This document shows, piece by piece, positions 1 to 5,121 of a stretch of 8,211 nt of DNA. The stretch comes from Candidatus Aegiribacteria sp. GTDB taxonomy: Bacteria > Fermentibacterota > Fermentibacteria > Fermentibacterales > JCC-6. The notes below the pieces were generated by a model. It was not told the origin of the DNA and did no database searches. It saw only the letters and a list, made by a program, of their open reading frames with translations. The position numbers were made by a program, and so were the translations under genes. Numbering within the stretch: position 1 is the stretch's first letter; each line of letters starts with the position of its first letter. The stretch spans positions 1 to 8,211 of the forward strand of contig DAOWJX010000185.1 in the NCBI GenBank assembly GCA_030640155.1. Reading direction: 5' to 3'.

Positions 1-95
1 AAGCTCTTGCAGACAAGGCATGCGAATGAGGTCGACGCAGATGTATTTTATATACTTCAAGGAAAACCGATTGAGCATAACGCAGTATGCGAGTG

Positions 96-135
96 TCTTA
101 TACGCCGTTGCAGTAGTTACTCTGGTGAGATATGC
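96..135. repeat. Direct repeat, copy A (partner at 516-555)
   Basis: This 40-bp stretch recurs exactly 420 bp downstream with 35 of 40 positions identical; the core 107-135 matches at 27 of 29. It includes GTTGCAGTAGTTACTCTGG, and the partner has A for the T at 118. Read on the minus strand from 135, both copies are open in one frame and give similar peptides: AYLTRVTTATAYKT here and AYVTRVTTATAHKS in copy B. Three of the five differences are third-position silent changes. That pattern hints that the repeat was once coding, but the sample is small. Its nature is unknown: a gene fragment, a dispersed repeat or a mobile-element end are all possible. Confidence 0.7.
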
Positions 136-203
136 GGATTAAGCCTACGAAGACGAGGACCCTGCACTGAGGGTGATCTGGAATTGAACTGAGTGATCAG
201 TTA

Positions 204-341
204 TCAGCTTTTGGTTTTCAGCTTGAGAAACAGAATGATAGCGATCGTATCCAGTGAGATAAGTAAAGCCAGAACCTGACCATCACCAACATTATTGTAT
301 CCAAACACCAGCCTCATAACAAGAAAAACAAGTGTACCCAT
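204..341 (-). CDS. Small hydrophobic membrane peptide, 45 residues, unknown function
   Basis: This short minus-strand frame begins with ATG at 341-339 and ends with TGA at 206-204. The start is chosen because a full AGGAGG lies on the minus strand at 356-351, nine bases upstream. The nearer ATG at 349-347 is only one base from that SD and opens a 12-codon dead end. The product starts MGTLVFLVMRLVFGY, has a polar turn (residues 15-22), then a hydrophobic helix around residues 23-39 (VLALLISLDTIAIILFL), and ends in the basic tail KLKTKS. This fits a one- or two-helix inner-membrane miniprotein. A candidate promoter sits just upstream, and the gene lies between the two direct-repeat copies. The frame stays open upstream to 551, but that part is rich in Cys, His and Arg and looks non-coding. 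No family is recognised. Confidence 0.5.
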   Translation of the reverse strand: MGTLVFLVMRLVFGYNNVGDGQVLALLISLDTIAIILFLKLKTKS

Positions 342-350
342 TTGTCCATG

Positions 351-356
351 CCTCCT
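351..356 (-). promoter_or_regulatory. Shine-Dalgarno AGGAGG for the 45-residue ORF
   Basis: The plus-strand CCTCCT at 351-356 reads AGGAGG on the minus strand, within AAAGAGGAGG. It lies nine bases from the ATG at 341 and one base from the ATG at 349. This spacing selects 341 as the start and is the main support for that small gene. Confidence 0.55.
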
Positions 357-370
357 CTTTTGTTTGTTAA

Positions 371-399
371 TAAATACAAACTGATGTGTTCGTTGACAA
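371..399 (-). promoter_or_regulatory. Candidate sigma70-type promoter for the 45-residue ORF
   Basis: On the minus strand TTGTCA (399-394, five of six matches to the -35 consensus) is followed by exactly 17 bases and then TATTTA (376-371, three of six matches to the -10 consensus) in an A+T-rich stretch. Transcription would start near 364, leaving a short leader with the AGGAGG at 356-351. Spacing and position are good but the -10 is weak, so this is only a candidate. Confidence 0.33.
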
Positions 400-425
400 G
401 TTGAATTTGAATATTTCACCAGGTT

Positions 426-484
426 GCGATGCGAAATGGTGTGGAAACGCTCGCAAACTTTGTATCCACAACAACCTGCATCGC
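426..484. repeat. Imperfect inverted repeat, 59 bp
   Basis: The outer arms GCGATGC (426-432) and GCATCGC (478-484) are perfect complements. Inside them TGTGGA (440-445) pairs with TCCACA (465-470), and a 7-by-7 internal section has only a few pairs. A competing short stem, TTGCGA (424-429) with TCGCAA (451-456), also exists. Read as RNA or single-stranded DNA this would fold into a long interrupted hairpin. It lies upstream of the minus-strand candidate promoter, so it would not be in that transcript. Its role is unknown. Confidence 0.45.
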
Positions 485-515
485 TTCGTAACGAGTGCCT
501 GTGCTGGATCCGGGC

Positions 516-555
516 TCTTATGAGCTGTTGCAGTAGTAACTCTGGTGACATATGC
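516..555. repeat. Direct repeat, copy B (partner at 96-135)
   Basis: This is the second copy of the 40-bp repeat, in the same orientation and offset by exactly 420 bp. Mismatches to copy A fall at 522, 523, 526, 538 and 549. The pair brackets the small membrane ORF, its promoter candidate and the inverted repeat. This layout could reflect an inserted or excised unit, or two remnants of one duplicated gene. Flanking similarity fades quickly on both sides. Confidence 0.7.
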
Positions 556-654
556 CAATCAAATTGAGCTCGATGGGACTCCCTTTAGTGCAGATTAATT
601 ACTATGAATCAGTATACATTATTAAGATAGCAAGTATTTGCGGAAAGGTGATAC

Positions 655-1788
655 TTGAAAAGCACAGACAAACTTACCCTTGATGGCACACAATTATCTA
701 TTCATGGTGTGCTTGAGACTGACGATACAGATTACCTCAGGGAATTCACTGAAAAGAAAAAGGCTGTATTTTTTAATGCCGGAAAACTGATTCTCGATTT
801 TTCTGACAGTCCCGGTATAGACTCAGTTCCAGGTGAAATTCTCTATCAATTCTGTCGCCAGCTTGCCAGAGCAGGAGTGAAGATCACACGAATCGGAGCT
901 TCTAAGTCAATGGACACTTTGTTTGCTTCTTTTAAAAAACACGAATCTGCTTCCTCTTTAAAAAAACAACAAATAGGAATGCGTGATCATTTCGAGGATC
1001 TGGGTGAGGGTGTATACACATTTCTGAAGACACTTTCCGGATTATGGTTCTTCGCGGGTGAAACTCTGAATGCTTTCATTGAAATGATTCTGCACCCTCT
1101 GAAAATCCGGTGGCCAATGGTTTTTTACTACATGGAAGAAACCGGCGTGAAAGCTATTCCGATAATTGCAACTCTTACCCTGCTTCTGGGAACTGTCCTG
1201 GGTTATCAGTCCGGATTTCAGATGAGGATTTTTGGAGCGGAAAACTTTATGCCGGCACTGCTGGGGTACAGCATAACATGGGAAATAGGCCCCATGCTCG
1301 CGGCAGTACTGGTCGCGGGGCGGTCCGGATCAGCTTTCGCGGCTGAAATCGGAACCATGCAGGTTAGACAGGAAGTAGATGCTCTCCGAGTTATGGGTTT
1401 CGACACTTTCAGCTACCTTGTTACTCCAAAGATGATAGCACTTCTCTGCGTAATGCCGTTTCTTGTCTTGCTGGCAAACTGCTCGGGGATTTTCGGCGGA
1501 CTGCTCGCAGGTATCCTTTTTCTTGATCTTCCTGCCAGTACGTTTATTTCGGAACTGGGCAAAGCGCTTATTCCACTGGACATTATCTGGGGAATGATAA
1601 AGAGTGTAATTTACGCTGTCATTATCGCGAATGTCGGATGTTTCATGGGAATGCGGGTTCGCGGCGGCGCATCCGCAGTTGGAAAAGCAACAACAGCTGC
1701 AGTTGTACTGAGTATCTTTCTGGTGATCATTGCTGACGCTCTTTTATCATTGCTGTTTGTCCATATACGTCCGGGATTGAGTATGTGA
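655..1788 (+). CDS. mlaE: MlaE-family lipid ABC transporter permease with N-terminal STAS domain
   Basis: This is the inner-membrane permease of an MCE-type phospholipid transporter linking inner and outer membranes. Residues 1 to about 105 look like a STAS domain (MlaB-like; LILDFSDSPGIDS at 45-57), and residues about 125-377 are the MlaE permease. Diagnostic stretches are the EIGPMLAAVLVAGRSGSA region (about 209-226) and EIGTMQVRQEVDALRVMGFD (231-250), the conserved MlaE core that contacts the ATPase. Hydrophobic segments lie near 165-185, 200-226, 256-290, 308-332 and 348-370. The start is TTG at 655: an in-frame TGA at 649-651 blocks any upstream start, and AAAGGTG (644-650) provides an SD. 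In E. coli the STAS subunit MlaB is separate; here it is fused and no separate mlaB is present. The next gene begins one base after the stop. Family assignment is firm; the transported lipid is inferred. Confidence 0.93.
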   Translation: MKSTDKLTLDGTQLSIHGVLETDDTDYLREFTEKKKAVFFNAGKLILDFSDSPGIDSVPGEILYQFCRQLARAGVKITRIGASKSMDTLFASFKKHESASSLKKQQIGMRDHFEDLGEGVYTFLKTLSGLWFFAGETLNAFIEMILHPLKIRWPMVFYYMEETGVKAIPIIATLTLLLGTVLGYQSGFQMRIFGAENFMPALLGYSITWEIGPMLAAVLVAGRSGSAFAAEIGTMQVRQEVDALRVMGFDTFSYLVTPKMIALLCVMPFLVLLANCSGIFGGLLAGILFLDLPASTFISELGKALIPLDIIWGMIKSVIYAVIIANVGCFMGMRVRGGASAVGKATTAAVVLSIFLVIIADALLSLLFVHIRPGLSM

Positions 1789-1789
1789 T

Positions 1790-2551
1790 ATGAACACAGT
1801 TCTTCAGACCGAGAATTTATCGGGAGGCTGGGATAACCAGGAGGTGCTTGATAATGTTAATCTCCAGATACGCAGGGGAGAGGTGCTGGTTATAGCTGGT
1901 AGAAGCGGATGCGGGAAAAGTACACTGATGCAGCACATGCTTGGATTGTTAAAACCGTGGAGTGGAAAAATCCTGTTCAACGGGAGGGATATATGGGAGA
2001 GTCCACAGACTCTTCAGGAATCCCGCAGAAGGTGGGGAGTGCTTTTTCAGTCAGGGGCTCTGCTTGGAAATCTGACGCTGCTTGAAAATGTAATGCTCCC
2101 TCTGAAAGAGTATACCGACATCTCCAAATCGGATATAGCTCTTGTCGCTTACAGTAAACTGGAAACAGTTGATCTTGCTGACTTTGCTGATTCAAATCCT
2201 CTGGAGGTTTCGGGAGGCATGCAGAAACGGGCAGGGCTTGCCCGGGCCATGGCGCTTGATCCGGAGCTGCTTTTCTTTGATGAGCCGTCAGCAGGTCTTG
2301 ATCCGGTAACTTCCGCAAACCTGGACAATCTCATCAGGACTATAAACAAATCTCTCGGCACAACTGTCATTATGGTTACACATGAACTTGCCAGCATATT
2401 TGCCATTTCTGACAGGGTTGTTATGCTTGATGCTGAAGAACACGGTATTATTGCAGAAGGCACAGCGATGGAACTGAAGGAAAACTCCACTGACAGCCGG
2501 GTTCGTGCCTTTTTTGGAAGAGAAGAATTCACTGAGAAGAAGGAAGAATGA
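1790..2551 (+). CDS. mlaF: MlaF-family ATP-binding protein of lipid ABC transporter
   Basis: This cytoplasmic ATPase powers the MlaE permease. All ABC landmarks are present: Walker A GRSGCGKST (37-45), Q-loop Gln87 in LFQSGALL, signature SGGMQKR (141-147), Walker B LLFFDEPSAGLDP with catalytic Glu165, and the H-loop His198 in VTHEL. The SGGMQ signature and the FQSGAL Q-loop are characteristic of the MlaF/Mkl group rather than generic importers. At 253 residues it is close to the usual length (about 260-270). The ATG follows the upstream stop after a single base and has no clear SD of its own, so translation is probably coupled to mlaE. The next gene starts three bases after the stop. Confidence 0.94.
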   Translation: MNTVLQTENLSGGWDNQEVLDNVNLQIRRGEVLVIAGRSGCGKSTLMQHMLGLLKPWSGKILFNGRDIWESPQTLQESRRRWGVLFQSGALLGNLTLLENVMLPLKEYTDISKSDIALVAYSKLETVDLADFADSNPLEVSGGMQKRAGLARAMALDPELLFFDEPSAGLDPVTSANLDNLIRTINKSLGTTVIMVTHELASIFAISDRVVMLDAEEHGIIAEGTAMELKENSTDSRVRAFFGREEFTEKKEE

Positions 2552-2554
2552 ATA

Positions 2555-3424
2555 ATGGCACTGACTGCTAACAAATACAGGCTGGGAGTGTTCTTCTCAA
2601 TAAGCATCGTTGTTTTTCTCGTTATAATTGTCTGGCTTGGCGGAGGATTCAGGGAAAAGCATACGGACACTTATGTGTGTTATTTCAGCTGGTCGGTCCA
2701 GGGGCTTAATGAGGGTAGCAATGTTATGTACAACGGTGTTCCGATTGGACGCATCTCAAGCATAGATATAGCTCCTGACGGAAGACTTGTTGAAGTTCTG
2801 ATGGATATCAGATCCGATTTCACTGTGGATTCTCAGATTGTAGCGACTATGCAGTTGACAGGTATTACCGGATTGAGCGTGATCAACCTGAGTCCGGACA
2901 CAACCCGGATCTATGTGACACCACACTACGATTTTGATGTGTTATATCCTGTTATTCCTGTTGCTGAAGGTGCACTGCAGAGTGCCGCGTCCATACTGAC
3001 CAGGATGACAGAAATTATCAACGAAGTCGATTTTGTGAAAATTAGTAAAGAATCAATTCAGCTTCTGGAGAATATCAATGAAGTTGTTGATAGTGATGTG
3101 ATAAAGAATATTGAACTTTCGATCCTCAGTAACTCCGCTAATCTTGATACACTCCTGGTTACATATACAAGGCTTGGAGAGAATATCGACAGGCTTGTAG
3201 TGACATTGAATACGATGGCGCCTGATCTGGCTGTTGATGTAAATGATCTGGTCGAAGAACTCCAGGGGCTGTCAGAACCGTTGAAGGTGTTTGTTCAGAA
3301 GTTGGATGAAATGCTTGTAGAGAGCACAAATATGTTTGATAATCTGTCCGCTTTCCTTGAAGCGCTCAGAAATGATCCAGCGGGATTGCTTATTCGGACA
3401 ACAGGAGAGGGGGTCTGGCGGTGA
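2555..3424 (+). CDS. mlaD: MlaD/MCE-family lipid-binding protein of ABC transporter
   Basis: This is the MCE-domain substrate-binding subunit, anchored in the inner membrane and facing the periplasm, where family members form hexameric rings that pass lipid. Residues about 10-30 form a single transmembrane helix (LGVFFSISIVVFLVIIVWLG). The MCE domain spans about 40-118 and carries the characteristic segment VQGLNEGSNVMYNGVPIGRI (48-67) and the later TGITGLSVINL. From about 130 to 275 the protein is predominantly helical with regular hydrophobic spacing, as expected for a needle-like or coiled-coil extension. At 289 residues it is much longer than E. coli MlaD (183), which lacks such a tail. 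The ATG is preceded by AAGGAAG (2540-2546). Its stop overlaps the next GTG start by four bases. Confidence 0.92.
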   Translation: MALTANKYRLGVFFSISIVVFLVIIVWLGGGFREKHTDTYVCYFSWSVQGLNEGSNVMYNGVPIGRISSIDIAPDGRLVEVLMDIRSDFTVDSQIVATMQLTGITGLSVINLSPDTTRIYVTPHYDFDVLYPVIPVAEGALQSAASILTRMTEIINEVDFVKISKESIQLLENINEVVDSDVIKNIELSILSNSANLDTLLVTYTRLGENIDRLVVTLNTMAPDLAVDVNDLVEELQGLSEPLKVFVQKLDEMLVESTNMFDNLSAFLEALRNDPAGLLIRTTGEGVWR

Positions 3425-4047
3425 TACCCAGACCAGTTAAGTTTCTGATCGTATTTATTCTGCTTGCTTCTATTGCTTGCATTACTGTAAACGTTCCCAT
3501 TGGTGGTGATCCGACGTCATCTGCCGTTGTATGGACTGTTGATCCCGAAATCAGAGAATCATGGAATGTATCTTCCAATTACGTCATTCAGATAAAGGAT
3601 TTTTCAGCTTCACCGGCACTTCAGAGAGTTGAAATGATCGTGCTGGCTGAAGATGGGACCCTTAACAGGGCATCCACCGATATCTGGAGCACACGCCCTA
3701 TGGAGCTTCTCCCTGATCTTCTAATGCGGGATATGGTTTACAGCGATGCATGGGGTGCGGTGCTCAGGAAAGCGACAATGCTGAGGGAAGACCTGATTGT
3801 TGAAGGTTTTGTCCGTGAGTTCGGAGGCAGGATTGTTGAGGATGGCTGGGAAGCCGTAATCGATATAGATGTGACCGTTCTTGACGGTTATTCATTCGAT
3901 CTTGTTTTCCAGAAAAACTACAACTTCCACTGGGTGCTTTCTGAACCAAGTTACAGGGAACTCGCTGCAGCCATGTCTATCCTGGTCGGAATATGGTGTG
4001 AAGAGGTAACGGGGGACATCTGGGCATCCATGCTTCCAATACGCTGA
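3421..4047 (+). CDS. ABC-type transport auxiliary lipoprotein (PqiC/ABC_trans_aux-like)
   Basis: This is a probable periplasm-facing lipoprotein partner of the MCE transporter. The N-terminus has basic residues and a hydrophobic core (KFLIVFILLASIAC) ending in Cys20, a likely lipidation site, although Ser at -3 is unusual for a lipobox. The body matches the ABC_trans_aux/PqiC pattern: a Trp-Ser-Thr-Arg-Pro segment about a third of the way in (IWSTRPMELLPDLLMRD), then a helix, then alternating strands (DLIVEGFVREFGGRI, WEAVIDIDVTVLD), and a final helix with YRELAAAMS near the C-terminus. The GTG start overlaps the mlaD stop as GTGA, with AGGAGAGGGGG (3403-3413) upstream. Length (208) suits the family. 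The family call rests on pattern and position, since sequence identity in this family is low. In other bacteria such proteins pair with MCE proteins and may reach the outer membrane. Confidence 0.78.
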   Translation: MIPRPVKFLIVFILLASIACITVNVPIGGDPTSSAVVWTVDPEIRESWNVSSNYVIQIKDFSASPALQRVEMIVLAEDGTLNRASTDIWSTRPMELLPDLLMRDMVYSDAWGAVLRKATMLREDLIVEGFVREFGGRIVEDGWEAVIDIDVTVLDGYSFDLVFQKNYNFHWVLSEPSYRELAAAMSILVGIWCEEVTGDIWASMLPIR

Positions 4048-4163
4048 GAAGCCCTTTAAACAGGTTTGAGCAGAGCGTGACATGCACTCTTTCGCGTATG
4101 ACATTTTTCACCATTCCGGCAGTTATATTCCGCATGTATTGTTACTGAGATTCACTGAGTGAC

Positions 4164-4168
4164 GGAGG
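4164..4168 (+). promoter_or_regulatory. Shine-Dalgarno GGAGG deciding the start at 4173
   Basis: GGAGG (4164-4168, extending to GGAGGAG at 4170) lies four bases before ATG 4173. The in-frame GTG at 4170 overlaps the SD itself, so it cannot serve as the start; the product therefore begins MGLFRKKK. Confidence 0.75.
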
Positions 4169-4172
4169 AGTG

Positions 4173-5087
4173 ATGGGACTGTTCAGAAAGAAAAAGGATT
4201 CAGCAGAAAACGTTGTCAGGACTCCAGAACCTGCGAGTGATGATCTGAATAATTACATCATAGTGATCCTTGACAGCTGTAGATTCGATACGTTCATGGA
4301 AGCCGAACCCCGAACGATAATGAAACTTGGCGAACCCGAGGATCGCTACTCATACGTTTCCTGGACTGCTCCTTCACATTACAATCTTCTAATGGGGCTG
4401 ATGCCGCACACAAGCCCGAAGAATGTCTTTGCGTCTGAATACTACAAAAAGGATTTTTTGAAATTCAATGAAAGACTCGGAGCCGAAGGAATCGAGTTTA
4501 AAAGCCTGATTCCCCGCCTGTATCTTCCCGATTATCTGAGAAGTACTCTTGGTTACATAACAAGAGCGATGGTTTCTCTGCCTGTACTCAACAGTCATAC
4601 TCCCGTGAACTTCGGATTTGACTCCTGGAAGCTCATGCCGGATCATAACGATATGGATGCGATGCTCGATGAGATGACATTCTCACCCAACAGGCCGACA
4701 TTCTACCTTCTTAATGTAGGGGAAACACATTACCCATATGCTCTCCCATCTGAACCGAAGAATGAATGGCCCAGAATAAGTGGAGTTCATGGTGTCTTCA
4801 AACACCTGGACGATCATATGGTGGGAGGCAAGCTGATTACAGATAAGGATTCTCCGAAGTTCTTTGATCAAGAACAGCTGGATAAACTGAGGGGGAGACA
4901 GGTTGAAACAGTGCGTTATCTTGATACGGTCTTTGAAAGACTATTCGATATTGTGCCGAAAAACACTTACATAACAGTAACCTCAGATCACGGGGAACTT
5001 TTTGGAGAAGAAGGGTATTTCGGGCATGGTCCCGTTTTTCATGAAAAGGTTTTTCAGGTTCCGTTTCTTGAAGGAAAGATCCGTTGA
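4173..5087 (+). CDS. Sulfatase/alkaline-phosphatase superfamily protein, cytoplasmic, with Thr at nucleophile position
   Basis: A 304-residue protein of the alkaline phosphatase superfamily, substrate unknown. Strand 1 ends in IVILDSCRFD (30-39), where Asp34 is the expected first metal ligand. WTAPSHYNLLMGLMPH (64-79) aligns with the sulfatase CxPSR motif, placing Thr65 where sulfatases have the formylglycine Cys/Ser. TSDHGE (270-275) gives the Asp272-His273 metal pair, and GHGP (284-287) adds a further His285. Thr65 suggests phosphatase or phosphotransferase chemistry, as in LtaS-type enzymes, rather than sulfatase chemistry. There is no signal peptide or membrane segment; the N-terminus is charged (MGLFRKKKD), so the protein is probably cytoplasmic. 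It is short for a sulfatase (usually 450 or more) and ends soon after the metal site with VPFLEGKIR. The gene follows the operon after 125 bases with no strong terminator between, and may be co-transcribed with htpG downstream. The specific function is unknown. Confidence 0.8.
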   Translation: MGLFRKKKDSAENVVRTPEPASDDLNNYIIVILDSCRFDTFMEAEPRTIMKLGEPEDRYSYVSWTAPSHYNLLMGLMPHTSPKNVFASEYYKKDFLKFNERLGAEGIEFKSLIPRLYLPDYLRSTLGYITRAMVSLPVLNSHTPVNFGFDSWKLMPDHNDMDAMLDEMTFSPNRPTFYLLNVGETHYPYALPSEPKNEWPRISGVHGVFKHLDDHMVGGKLITDKDSPKFFDQEQLDKLRGRQVETVRYLDTVFERLFDIVPKNTYITVTSDHGELFGEEGYFGHGPVFHEKVFQVPFLEGKIR

Positions 5088-5091
5088 TTTT

Positions 5092-5100
5092 TGTGATAAT
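5092..5100 (+). promoter_or_regulatory. Candidate extended -10 promoter before htpG
   Basis: TGTGATAAT contains GATAAT (5095-5100, five of six matches to TATAAT) preceded by TG at 5092-5093, an extended -10 layout. No good -35 lies 16-18 bp upstream; TTGAAG at 5068-5073 is too far. Initiation near 5107 would leave only about 15 bases before the ATG, just enough for the AAGGAG. It overlaps the gap after the phosphatase gene. Candidate only. Confidence 0.25.
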
Positions 5101-5110
5101 AGTACTTGAA

Positions 5111-5116
5111 AAGGAG
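5111..5116 (+). promoter_or_regulatory. Shine-Dalgarno AAGGAG deciding the htpG start at 5122
   Basis: AAGGAG (5111-5116) lies five bases before ATG 5122. The in-frame GTG at 5116 overlaps this SD and would add only two residues (Met-Arg), so it is not the start. Confidence 0.8.
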
Positions 5117-5121
5117 TGAGA

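Larger units (their letters stand above)
342..654. other. Upstream region of the lipid-transport operon, no recognised gene
   Basis: Between the small minus-strand ORF and the permease gene this stretch holds that ORF's SD and candidate promoter, an imperfect inverted repeat (426-484), direct-repeat copy B (516-555), and an A+T-rich segment from about 588 to 640. The A+T-rich part is where the operon promoter would be expected. TATACA (613-618) and TAAGAT (623-628) are possible -10 boxes, but neither has a convincing -35 at 16-18 bp. No tRNA-like or riboswitch-like pattern was seen. Confidence 0.5.

Noticed and set aside
1..192. Plus-strand open frame from the left edge to the TGA at 190-192, possibly the tail of an upstream gene or a 61-codon gene from TTG at 7
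   Set aside because: No SD is visible, the product is rich in Cys and Arg and resembles no family, and part of it is the direct repeat, which reads better on the other strand. It stays possible that this is a degraded gene end.
187..202. Small hairpin AACTGA/TCAGTT after the 45-residue ORF
   Set aside because: The 6-bp A+T-rich stem overlaps nothing diagnostic, and the minus-strand exit lacks a T run. It is too weak for a terminator call.
393..420. Perfect -35 TTGACA on the plus strand at 393-398
   Set aside because: No -10-like hexamer lies 16-18 bp downstream (the sequence there is around TCACCA), and no gene start follows nearby.
204..551. The full 115-codon minus-strand frame starting inside repeat copy B
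   Set aside because: The upstream 70 residues look non-coding (many Cys, His and Arg). The only good SD lies internally and points to the start at 341.
367..558. 63-codon minus-strand frame beginning MAYVTRVTTATAHKS
   Set aside because: Only the repeat portion shows any coding-like conservation; the rest has no recognisable features and no SD precedes it.
2149..2670. 173-codon minus-strand frame opposite mlaF and mlaD
   Set aside because: It spans two clear plus-strand genes with full family motifs; the product is Ser-rich and featureless, typical of an antisense shadow.
4048..4172. Possible promoter (ATGACA 4098-4103, TATATT 4124-4129) and weak hairpin (4072-4090) between the lipoprotein and phosphatase genes
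   Set aside because: The promoter spacing would be 20 bp, outside the normal range. The hairpin has only four firm outer pairs, a mismatch, and wobble pairs, with no T run. Neither is strong enough to call.
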